NCBI RefSeq assembly: GCF_932526225.1
Contig: NC_064047.1
Span: 8,297,994-8,361,993, forward strand
Direction of reading: 5' to 3'
Source: Nematostella vectensis
Lineage: Eukaryota > Cnidaria > Anthozoa > Actiniaria > Edwardsiidae
DNA length: 64,000 nt
The notes under the pieces: model-generated
The model's database searches: none
What the model was told of the DNA's origin: nothing
What the model saw: the letters and a program-made list of their open reading frames with translations, nothing else
Translations under genes and position numbers: made by a program
Shown: positions 48,501-57,624 of the stretch, in pieces
Layout: the number at the start of each line of letters is the position of its first letter
Position numbering within the stretch: the stretch's first letter is position 1

Positions 48501-51500
48501 TGTTTTTGTTTTGGGGTTTTCTGTTCCGCCAGTCGAATTATTCTAAGCCAATCAGGTTCTTGCCATCTCTCGCCTATTGCAGTTGCCTGGCTTTCTGTCG
48601 CGACACTGTCTGGTTTTCGTCCATAGGATAGCCAGTGAAGTTCACAAAGCGAGACTCTGATTGGCTCAGAATAATTTTACTGACGGAACAGAAAACCAAA
48701 ACAAAAATCGTGTTTTGAAAACGCGGGTCGCGATACAACGGATTCGACAGTTAGGCGTATTTCTATGTCAGAGCTTGAGCCTAATACTCTAAGGGCAACA
48801 TCAAGGGTCTTGTTCGTCTGAAAAGAGCTCCTTTGTATGTTTAGGATTGCAATCGTTAGCATCTCTTGGTCACTGGCTATTGACTTTATTAAGGGTCTTG
48901 TTCGTCTGAAAAGATCTCTGGAAATGGTATGTTTAGGATTGTAATCGTTTGCATCTCTTGGTCACTGGCTATTGACTTTATTAAGGGTCTTGTTAGTCTA
49001 AAAAGAGCTCTGGAAATAGGTATGTTTAGGATTGAAATCGTAAGCATTTTCTTGGTCACTGGCTATTGACTTTATGTGACACTGCACCAATGGAAAATAT
49101 CCTTTAAATATATGAGAGCTCTTTTTGCCCCAGTGTATTTTCATTGTCATCTACGGGGGCTCTATCATCCACCATGTGTGAGAAAGCATCCATTTTTATG
49201 GCTGATTTTGAAATTTTGAATTGAGTTTGCTAAATGAAATAGAAAACACTGTTTTAGATATCATTTATCAACCACTCCTTGTTGTTTTTAACCATTGAAA
49301 ATACAGCGGTTTAGTCGTTATTGGAATTTGGTTAAAAGTTTCGCAGTTACTTGCTTGAATCAGCCGACGGGAATAGATTCTTTGGGTCACTCTATATTGT
49401 GCGGGAACGTAAAATGGCGGCGTGATTGGCCTTCTTTAAAGGTGTGGCTGACAGGGGAATTTATTGTTATTGGAATTTGGTTAAAAGTTTCGCAGTTACT
49501 TGCTTGAATCAGCCGACGGGAATAGATTCTTTGGGTCACTCTATATTGTGCGGGAACGTAAAATGGCGGCGTGATTGGCTGACAGGGGTCTATAATTAAC
49601 AGGTGTGTATATATAAGAAGCATTATATAGTATATATAAAGCATTAATTTTCTACCTGTGAATGATTAGTGCACCGTAAAGCCCGTCAGATTTCTGGAGC
49701 TCAAAGTGCGAATGATACCAATGCGTCCCCGGGGGGTCAGCGATAAATCGATACTGGAAAGATTGCTAGAAAAAAATTGACCACAAGTCACGTGACGCGT
49801 TACCTTGACCTGGATTGGCAATCCAAACTATGTGCGCCCACAAGGAAAAAGACCGCAAGTCACGTGACGCGTTTCCTTGACCTGGATTGGCAATCCATAC
49901 TACTTACCCCACAAGGAAAAGGATCACGTGTCACAAGTCACGTGACGCGTTACCTTGACCTGGATTGGACACTGGCTTATGTACGCGACTCCATCCATCC
50001 ATGGGTTACTGCGCATGTGCACTCCATGCCAGTGAATAGTCACGCCTTCTTTTAACAGGTGATTGACGACTGTCACTACAACCTGAAACATACGACACAG
50101 AAATCTTCCTTTTTGACAATGATTAAGTTAGGTTCATTCGTACCAATTTGGATTATTTTTTCCATAAATGTTACCTCAAAGAATAACCTGTTAGCAAAAG
50201 TTGCTCTTCAGGGGCGGATCCAGGAGTTTTAAAAAGGGGGGTTGAAGCAAGGGTTTCAAGAAAGGGGGACCGGATTCATTGTTCTTCCAGGGATTTCCTT
50301 ATATTTCTTGCTATTTTTAAACACAATATCCTAAAAGGGGGTTCCGCCCCTGCTCTCTTCGCAGGTTCCACAAAGAAGGGTTCCGAAAAGTTAGCAAATC
50401 AAACATGCGACAGTAGACGTTTATATCGTTTTCTCTAGCCTCTGCGTACTTGAAAAGCTTCTATATCAAGACTAGCAGTCTTATCTCTGGCTTATGTCTC
50501 TGATCTCTTATCAACTCTTTACCTCGCCCCTTTCATAACCTCAATAGTCGTCTGTCTGATCTCTTACCTCGGCACCTCCCATAACCCCAATAGTCGGACC
50601 TTGGAATTGATTTTACCTATGTATTACCTGTTGATCTCTTACCTCGGCCCCTTCAGTGACCTCAATGGTCGGACTTGGGAAATGACATTACCTATATCTG
50701 TCTGATCTCTTACCTCGGCCCCTTCAGTGACCTCAATAGTCGGACCTGGGAACTGGTCGTTGATAGTAATGATTGTTCTATTGATGCCGTCAACAGTGTG
50801 CACCTTGTCCAAAGGAATACTAATGTTTGGTACCGTCCTACACACAAAAAAATACAGTTTGAATAGAAAACTTTGTTCAGCGGGGCAAGCCCCAGGTATT
50901 TATTTTGTTCGCTTCAGCTGTCACTCAAAAGCAAACACTGAAGCGTAGTAAAAATGGCAAGTGCTAAAGCAAGGCTGAGGGAGAACGACATCAAATAATA
51001 GCCCAAGCTCTGTCAATGACTAATTTGAACTATAGAATCGATAAAGGAAATTCTAAATTTCACCGAACATCCCTAATAAAACGGCCCCAAATACGCTCTA
51101 AATCTTTTAAACGTGGAAATAATAGACGACTACAAGTACTACATCATATTGGAGTGAATTTATTACATTTTAAGAATACTAGCATAAAGTAACAACACCA
51201 TATGTTCTCTCGGTCAATGAGCCGGTCGGTTCAAATTACTCATTGACCGAGCTTGGGCTACCTGTGTATACACAAACAAAGCCGATTCTCGAATCTTCAT
51301 TTACATGCACTTGCATTAAGTATGGCTAATAATATAACGTTTGAGAGATATGGGAGATAAGTTCTTGACATGTCAATTAGAGCAATAGAAGGTTAAATTT
51401 GATAATCGCATAACAGCAGTTTCTCGAAAAGTTGCAAAATAAGATGTTGCCCCTAGATAATTTTACGTTATCGATCCTCAAAGATCTCGTCGCGCAAACT

Positions 51501-51823
51501 ACATAAGCAATTACACATTGAGTGCTGTCAAGGTCATGCTAAACCAAAATTCCCTCACGCAAAGCGATAGCGTAGAGAGGACATCAGCCATACCTGTGAA
51601 AGCCATGTGGAGTGGCAAGTAGAGACAAGGAACCGTCGTCTTCGAGTTTCACTTGGTACGCATTATTAGCGTCCGCGGAGTACATCATGGTCTTCGTCTC
51701 CCGCACAACAAACTCGTACTCGCAAATCGACTTGGTGCAAATCTCCGTATTAGAAACATGGAACATTATAAACATTATAATCGAGCCGACCGCTTTCCTT
51801 ATCATTTGCCAATTAGTGGCCAT
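42409..51823 (-). CDS. Membrane-anchored laccase-like multicopper oxidase, copy B
   Basis: Eleven exons (51823-51594, 50837-50714, 50082-49954, 49765-49656, 48367-48228, 47827-47659, 46887-46548, 45924-45559, 44280-44067, 43423-43185, 42567-42409) give 2220 nt, 739 residues, with every phase agreeing. Signal segment near residues 10-25; three cupredoxin domains; all four copper motifs are present: H135-W-H137-G, H179-S-H181, H526-P-V-H529-V-H531, and H613-C-H615 with H619 and axial M624. Residues about 695-719 form a transmembrane helix, leaving a 20-residue cytoplasmic tail. Family chemistry is one-electron oxidation of phenols, amines or metals coupled to O2 reduction to water; the physiological substrate is not shown. 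The ISQCPI and DGV blocks resemble animal (insect-type) laccases more than ferroxidases such as hephaestin. Confidence 0.92.
43185..43423 (-). CDS. MCO B exon 10 (HCH, axial Met)
   Basis: [19 protein letters not shown], the H-C-H-x3-H-x4-M motif that supplies type 1 and type 3 ligands, followed by a Pro-rich linker and Cys-containing tail. Confidence 0.9.
43877..44045. mobile_element. GC-run MITE, unexpanded, copy B
   Basis: Short counterpart of 20490-21190, from CACAATACAGAAACAATAAG to TTACAGCCCTG, showing the pre-expansion state. Confidence 0.65.
44067..44280 (-). CDS. MCO B exon 9
   Basis: [18 protein letters not shown] to VVRLSKENP, domain 3, with Cys residues in [14 protein letters not shown]. 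Donor ATCCAG/GTGCGT. Confidence 0.9.
45283..45562. repeat. Exon-8 donor minisatellite, MCO B
   Basis: About fifteen 18-bp units of the same sequence as copy A. Every junction recreates ACAG/GTACAG; the coding frame meets TGA in the first unit. One unit has GTTCAG. Confidence 0.92.
45559..45924 (-). CDS. MCO B exon 8 (HPVHVHGH)
   Basis: 366 nt, phase 0 on both ends; [16 protein letters not shown] to the third copper motif [11 protein letters not shown]. Contains a Cys-rich insert ([12 protein letters not shown]) before the motif. Confidence 0.9.
45998..46152. mobile_element. GGGGCGGATCTAG MITE in MCO B intron 7
   Basis: Orthologous position and nearly identical to 22914-23068; present before the segmental duplication. 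The poly-G tract differs in length. Confidence 0.7.
46548..46887 (-). CDS. MCO B exon 7
   Basis: [15 protein letters not shown] to CPWRIYSK, domain 2. Differs from A at IILN/IIFN and [18 protein letters not shown]. Confidence 0.9.
47115..47275. mobile_element. GC-run MITE in MCO B intron 6
   Basis: Orthologous to 24049-24214, same ends, shorter C-runs; again directly abuts the 57-bp array. Confidence 0.65.
47277..47705. repeat. Exon-6 donor minisatellite, MCO B
   Basis: Seven 57-bp units of the same design as copy A, with different unit variants in a different order. Confidence 0.92.
47659..47827 (-). CDS. MCO B exon 6
   Basis: [16 protein letters not shown] to INTGLVYPY; donor CCGTACAG/GTAAAT. 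Six further 57-bp exon-tail/donor copies follow in the intron. Confidence 0.88.
48228..48367 (-). CDS. MCO B exon 5
   Basis: [18 protein letters not shown] to FYADEKR. Acceptor CAG/ATC differs from copy A (CAG/GTC) but still completes an Arg codon. Confidence 0.88.
49262..49440. mobile_element. TTAAAGAATG/GGCCTT family fragments, tandem
   Basis: ATCAACCACTCCTTG start and GTAAAATGGCGGCGTGATTGGCC end; the right part (GTTATTGGAATTTGG to GATTGGC) is repeated at 49465-49580. Copy A lacks it at 26250. Confidence 0.5.
49656..49765 (-). CDS. MCO B exon 4 (HSH)
   Basis: [20 protein letters not shown], second copper motif; 110 nt ending with a split Arg codon. Confidence 0.88.
49780..49972. repeat. 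Exon-3 donor minisatellite, MCO B
   Basis: Same 72-bp unit as in copy A, about 2.6 copies, one with a mutated donor. Copy number differs from A. Confidence 0.88.
49954..50082 (-). CDS. MCO B exon 3 (HWHG)
   Basis: Identical in protein to copy A exon 3. Donor GTCAAG/GTAACG. Two downstream copies of the donor region occur; the nearer one is mutated (GGAAAC at about 49874). Confidence 0.88.
50212..50352. mobile_element. GGGGCGGATCCAG MITE in MCO B intron 2
   Basis: Begins AGGGGCGGATCCAGGAG and ends GGTTCCGCCCCTG. Not found at the matching site in copy A (27480), so it probably inserted after the duplication, or was lost from A. Confidence 0.55.
50519..50760. repeat. Exon-2 donor minisatellite, MCO B
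   Basis: Exon 2 tail and donor plus three diverging downstream copies (CTTACCTCGGCCCC-type starts near 50710, 50639, 50569 and TTTACCTCGCCCC near 50519). Confidence 0.85.
50714..50837 (-). CDS. MCO B exon 2
   Basis: [18 protein letters not shown] to TEGAE, domain 1 start. Three further exon-tail/donor copies follow downstream in the intron (near 50643, 50573 and 50521). Confidence 0.88.
51594..51823 (-). CDS. MCO B exon 1 (leader)
   Basis: Single leader exon, [19 protein letters not shown] then [10 protein letters not shown]. The start lies just after an in-frame-poor upstream region with no TATA box seen. Phase 2 donor CACAG/GTATGG. Confidence 0.88.
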
Positions 51824-52164
51824 ATTGAAAAGATTTCCTTGGCTCGTATTTTACTGCTCAAATGATAAAGGACTGTGAAGCCCCTTCTGTGTCATTGACA
51901 AGAAGCCTAATAATGTGGGGGTGTTATATAACAAGTTTTATGCAATAATAATAAGTTATAAAATTAATCCCCCAGGGATTATTCGTTTCAGCAGCAACAT
52001 GACTCCGACACGAATGGCTGCCCCAAAAGAGACCTGTGAACTATAAAGAAACTATTCTGCTTAATTTCGCATGTACTTATATTAGCGTTTTTCGCGATTT
52101 TAAAAATTCGCAAACTTAAAGACCTGCGAAAAACAAAGACAAAGACTTTGATCTCGCGAAATTT

Positions 52165-52433
52165 AAAGCCGCATTATCACCAGTTTACTTCCGGTCGATT
52201 ACCTAACAATATCCGATAATTTTTAACGGAAAACGCGAAAAATATGTCAAAATATTGAAAGCAGTGTGTCTATTGGAAGTTTCTTTGAGGATGTGATTGA
52301 TAATTTAGAGCGGATGGCCTGTTAAATATTTCGGATTCTAATAGATCCTTTTGTCTTTCAACGGATGAGGTTTCCGTCTGACCTCCGGAAGTAAATTTAC
52401 TTATTTACAGTTAACTGGTGACAATGCGGCTTT
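52165..52433. mobile_element. AAAGCCGCATT MITE, copy B only
   Basis: Ends AAAGCCGCATTATCACC and GGTGACAATGCGGCTTT are inverted repeats; CTTCCGG/CCGGAAG adds inner symmetry. Copy A has the empty site at about 35168, so insertion post-dates the segmental duplication. Confidence 0.8.
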
Positions 52434-54639
52434 AATAGAGAAATCGTTAAAGGTTCTATTGAGGACATGTGTAACGGTACTCGATAATTGCTCGAGAGAA
52501 CAAGAACACTTTTCCATTACTGTAAGACTGACTTTAAGGAGATTCATATTCAGCTGCCGCTTAGGGACAGGGTGTTGGTTTTGTTTCAAATATATTGGTC
52601 TTGTTTCAGTAGTCATTAAACGTCATTTTATTGTAAAAACGAAAAAAGGAACTTGAACCTCTAATTATTCCTGGCGTTACGAATACGTAGCTCTCTAAGA
52701 TGGCGAGGCATCATCAACGTTATAAGAAAGAAATCTCGCGATCTAAAAAAACATTCAATCGGTTTTGGCATCAGTTCTTAGAAATAGGTATCAAGCAAAA
52801 TACTAGACAGGTTCGGTTGTCGAATTTACCTCCCTGGACGAAGTTGTAGTGGTCTAAATAATACGGGTTAATATAGTATACATTAAACCTTAAAAATCAA
52901 CATCGTTCATTTTCTCAAAAACGCTCATGTGAAAATTGTTCAAAATCGCCCCGCAATTGGAAAACAATAGTATCTTCAAGCTCCGTGGATTTATTTCATT
53001 TAAACTTGCGATCTGGAAGCAGTATTATTGGTATTAGATTAGGTAGGGTGACGTTTTATCTTGGAGAGACCACGCCCTACGTGCAACAAAATAAAGCGCA
53101 AAGTTGAGAGGTGTCAAACTTCTGGTACTGAAGGAGGTCGCCTTAGCGAAATGTGCCAAGAAAATTATCGCGAAATCTAAGATGCGCGAAAATAAAGAAG
53201 AATAAGAAACCCAAGGATTTCCTGTAGAACGCAGGATAGTCAAAACTGAGCAATTCGCTTATAAAACAAAGCAAAATCAGACTACGAAATCGTTGAATGA
53301 AAAATAATAAGTCTGGTGCTCACGCCATGTAGCTGTTCTCACAAAGTAATAACTTTATGGTAACATTAGAAAAGGGCAGGAGGACATGTTCTCCTGGGAA
53401 GGGTCATTATTTAACGCGGGGGGGGGGGGGGGGGGGGGAGGGAGGGCAGGTATGTTTAGCTATGTTTGGGGGGAGGGTTGCTATTTTGTGAGCATTTATT
53501 TCGGGGAGGGCCTCAATTTTTGATACAGGGTTTAGGGAAAGGCTTTATTTTTTCAACAGGTTTTCTGATAAATTTCCGAGCCGCCTAAAAGTCTGGAATA
53601 AATTTTTTGTGATGCGCCTTCATGTGATGCGCCTTCTGCTTGCACTTTTATGACTTTCTTTTGGCTGGCATTGAAAATTATTATCCCCTAAAGTGCGACC
53701 TGTACTATTTTCATCTATTGCAGTTTTAGTTTTATCACTCCCATCAATAAATTTACAATTTTGTATTCATGTCAAAGTCCCCCCTACTAACTTTCAGATT
53801 GGTGGTATTGGTGGTACATATTTGAATAAGATTTCAGTTGGGAAGGACCTAATGATGCTGTTTTCGATTTAGGTTTTAACAATAATAAATAAAAAAATAA
53901 ATTTAAATAAAAATAAATTGGAGTAGCTAATCACCACGCAGCTGGGAAGCTGAATTACGAGAGCGCAGATTCAGACGTGGTATGCATTTCATATTGAAAA
54001 TGGCAAAATTTTCATAGGGGAGCAGTTCGTTCCCAGCACTGAACATCAACATCATTGTAGTAATGTGCACAGGCGCACTTTGGGGCGGGGCGGGGGATGC
54101 CCCCTGACCCCCTATACTGAAAAAGGGGCTTAAAATCAAAGTTTCTCCTGGTTGTGTTTAAGGCCAGGTTGCCGCCTCTTTATGTGCATGCCTAAGTCAG
54201 TGTCCCCCCCCCACACACACACACACAACACAATAATTTTAGTTCTTTTCTTGATCTTTTGAAATCTGTTGCATTCGGGCGTCGTTTTAGCATTTGCTCG
54301 TTTACCCATTATCGGACGATTTTCTCTTGAGTAGTTCGTCCTAGCTCGCATTGGTTTTAAAATTTAATGGCTTTTCCTTCATTAGAGCGGGACCTCTCTT
54401 CCTGAGTTCTTCCGCGCCCCCGAAACCACCCCCACCCCCCCTGTAATCATCAAAACTGGAATAATTTGTAACAAAAAGATGCGTGGGCTAAATTTAGTTT
54501 CATAAAAATATATAAATACAAGTCCAACTCAACCCCTTCCCGTAGTATACGTACATTAGATGCCTAAATAGACAAAGTGTTTCCATAAAGCTTAAGGACA
54601 TGGAAAATTTTGTTCCTCCTGAAGGGGGGGGGGGGGGGG

Positions 54640-55268
54640 GCAACTAAGAGAGAGACGTTCGGTCAACCTCGTTGGCCACTAAATAGAGAGACGTTCGGCC
54701 AACCTCACTGGCCACTAAACAGAGAGACGTTCGGTCAACCTCGCTGGCCACTAAACAGAGAGACGTTCGGCCAACCTCACTGGCCACTAAACAGAGACGT
54801 TCGGTCAACCTCGCTGGCCACTAAATAGAGAGACGTTCGGCCAACCTCGCTGGCCACTAAATAGAGACGTTCGGTCAACCTCGCTGGCCACTAAACAGAG
54901 AGACGTTCGGTCAACCTTGCTGGCCACTAAATAGAGAGACGTTCGGTCAACTATACTGGCCACTAAACAGAGAGACGTTCGGTCAACCTCGCTGGCCACT
55001 AAATAGAGAGACGTTCGGTCAACCTCACTAGCCACTAAACAGAGAGACGTTCGGTCAACCTCACTGGCCACTAAACAGAGAGACGTTCGGTCAACCTCGC
55101 TGGCCACTAAACAGAGAGACGTTCGGTCAACCTCGCTGGCCATTAAATAGAGAGACGTTCGGTCAACCTCGCTGGCCACTAAACAGAGAGACGTTCGGTC
55201 AACCTCGCTGGCCACTAAACAGAGAGACGTTCGGTCAACCTCGCTGGCCACTAAACAGAGAGACGTTC
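54640..55268. repeat. 36-bp minisatellite
   Basis: About 17 units of AGAGAGACGTTCGGTCAACC plus TCGCTGGCCACTAAAC. Again a multiple of three, so a repetitive frame stays open on the minus strand; no flanking exon signals. Confidence 0.93.
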
Positions 55269-55290
55269 GAGGGTAGGGGAGGGCAGGGTA

Positions 55291-55377
55291 GGGGACCCAG
55301 GGCGTCGAGGAGGTCAGCGGAGGCGAGCGCGGCGGAGGGGGCCTCCACTGACCTCCGCGACGCCCTGGGTCCCCTAG
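55291..55377. repeat. GC-rich hairpin
   Basis: GGGGACCCAGGGCGTC...GAGGTCAGCGGAGGC pairs with GCCTCCACTGACCTC...GACGCCCTGGGTCCCC around a short GCG-rich loop; arms about 36-38 bp with a few mismatches. It follows the 36-bp array directly. Confidence 0.88.
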
Positions 55378-55852
55378 GATGAGTCCCCCGCAAACCCTGC
55401 AACAACAAAGGTATCATATGCTTTGTTTTACCCTTCGAGTTGATATAAAAGATCCCGCTGACAAGGAAATAAAACATTGACAACATCCCACGAACAATCT
55501 TATTGGCCGTTGTCCGTCCAATACATGTTTTTTTTGTATTTCTTTTTCTACATACACACTAAAGTTTCGTTGTGTACAAAATTCTTTTCAAAGGTTTATC
55601 AGCATATCAAAGACAAGTTATGCAAAAGCTTTGCCACTACAAAGGGGTTATGGAATTTATTTCGCGCGTCGTATACGAATAATAATACTTGTTTTTTCTA
55701 ATGAAATAATCTTAGAGAGAACGCACATTTTTAGCCTTAAAATTTGTTGTGTACAAAATCTTTTCAAAGTTTTATCATTATAACATAAAATTTACACACT
55801 GAAGTATTGCAAAACTGCAAAGTATTGCCGCTACAATAGGTTATACAACGTA

Positions 55853-55924
55853 TTGAATTCGAGCGTCGTTTGGGATTTTTTTAAAGTATTTTTAGATACC
55901 CCAAACAACGCTCGAATTCAATAG
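55853..55924. repeat. AT/GC hairpin in repeated element
   Basis: ATTGAATTCGAGCGTCGTTTGGG pairs with CCAAACAACGCTCGAATTCAAT. The flank GTTGTGTACAAAAT(T)CTTTTCAAAG is present at 55568 and 55746, so the hairpin sits in a locally duplicated element. Confidence 0.75.
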
Positions 55925-57482
55925 ATTATCTAACCCTTTTTTATTTTTGCAAACCTTTGCAGTTTATTTAAAAAAAATATAGATTGTCGATTCTAAGCAA
56001 TGTATTGTGAAAATGCTTCGGTGCCCGTCCTTATAAATTCAAGCAACTGTGCAGTGTTACAACTTACTTGAGTTACGCGTCGCAAGCAGCGAGCACCGCT
56101 TAAGGTAAGAAAACGTAATTGAGGTATCGATATGGGATCTTTAGATAGCTTAGATCCTTTAAAATGTATTTTTCAATTCAGAGGGATTATTTGAGGGGCT
56201 ATACAGCACAAAATAGATGACAAATATTATCGAAAGCTTAATGACATGAGATAGACTTATAATGAAGAAATGGGCCATCCTAAACAAATATGGGAAGAAT
56301 GCCTAACAATAGCTTCTACAGCGGTTTTATAGTGCCCGTATCATCAAGCTCTCAAAACACTCGATTTCTAGTTTAAGACACTGGTAATATGATAAATGTT
56401 TTGCATATTTCCCTGCTTTTAAATGTAGACTTTTTTTCTTTAAAGAAGACTGTGCTCTATTATGTCTAGAACTTTATTGGTTCGTTGGTTGGCTTTTTAG
56501 AAACTGACTTTTAATATGTACCCTGCGCCAGATTTTTTTTGCTTCCGCTTACTGAGGAAAATGAACATTGATGGCGCGCTTATTAGAATAATTCAAAGAG
56601 TTGGGACAAGTCTGCATTATTTTCTACATTATCTAATCTAGTCTTAGGTATTTTAAAATGTTTGATATTTAAAGAATGCGATTTTTTCATATAGAACGCG
56701 TAGGACGATTTGACATGGACATGCAAATCAAAGTCAAATCCAGTTATGGAGCTTAAGTGGCTAATGATCATCTTTGTTAATTATCTGTTAAGGACGTACA
56801 AACTACACATTAATTTTGTACAAATAGAATATCAACAATAGTAAAAGACAGTAAAACAGACAGGCCTGTAGCAAGAATCAAACTTGTACTGAGGCAAAGC
56901 TAGAAACTGCATGATAAATCCAAAAGGTGTTTTCTCATACTTTGCAATTGTGAAACATTAAACATTAAAATTTTACCGAGGCGAGTTCCATACTTGCCTC
57001 ATGCTGGCTACGGCCCTGACAGGGTTAAAGCTAGCTGGACACACGCGGTGAAACGCCTTCAGCGGAATTACAGGACTTCCAGAGTTCATAAGACTATAGT
57101 CCCATGAAACGATGGTCAAGTTTATATTTAGAATTGTATTTGAAATTGTTTTAAACGAAATACTGAACAGTTGCTTTCTCTAACACTTGTTCTCACGAAA
57201 ACAAAAACAAGAGAGGGCTTTCAATGAAATCCCAGAGTTAATGAGACTATATAGTCCCATGAAGTGATGGTCTAAGCTTATATTTGAAATTGTATTTAAA
57301 TGTATTGAGAGCAATAGAGAACAACGATAATAATAATGAGGGCTAACTACCCAGGTATACAAATAAAGAAATAATTATTTTAATCTTTATTGATTTATAA
57401 GGCGTCTCCTGTGGTGAAAATATACACTGGAATACGCTGTCGTTGATTCCTTAAAGGCTAACATTACCCGCTTTTAATTAAC

Positions 57483-57490
57483 TATATAAA
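57483..57490 (+). promoter_or_regulatory. Candidate TATA box, astacin gene
   Basis: TATATAAA lies 56 bp before the astacin start codon, leaving room for a short 5' UTR. No transcript evidence. Confidence 0.45.
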
Positions 57491-57545
57491 TTTATAGAAT
57501 AGAATTTAACATTCATTTTCATTTGGAATACTCTGAAGCAGCAAC

Positions 57546-57624
57546 ATGAAAGCTCTACTCATCTCGGCCTGTGTCGCTATGCTGGTTTGTGCCAAAGGGA
57601 GAACTATGGATCTCTTCGAGGAAG
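57546..57624 (+). CDS. Astacin exon 1 (signal peptide)
   Basis: MKALLISACVAMLVCA signal peptide then KGRTMDLFEE. Donor GAAG/GTACTT, phase 1. First ATG after the TATA-like box. Confidence 0.85.

Larger units (their letters stand above)
37474..53372. repeat. Segmental duplication, copy B
   Basis: Counterpart of 14442-35636. Copy-specific additions include about 39000-39690, about 39930-40435, 50212-50352 and 52165-52433. Exons match copy A almost base for base, while arrays and element insertions differ, which suggests a fairly recent duplication. Confidence 0.92.
53373..57480. other. Intergenic, MCO B promoter side to astacin gene
   Basis: No gene recognised. Contains poly-G (53419-53438), the 36-bp array, two hairpins, a short element with ends CAGGCCTGTAGC and GCTACGGCCCTG (56861-57020), and an imperfect tandem duplication around AGACTATA(T)AGTCCCATGAA (57084 and 57240). 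Confidence 0.55.

Noticed and set aside
55235-55486. Ala/Pro-rich frame over the hairpin
   Set aside because: Explained by the GC-rich inverted repeat; no start context or homology recognised.
56090-56115. Possible untranslated first exon with donor (TTAAG/GTAAGA)
   Set aside because: A single donor-like motif with no promoter or partner acceptor identified.
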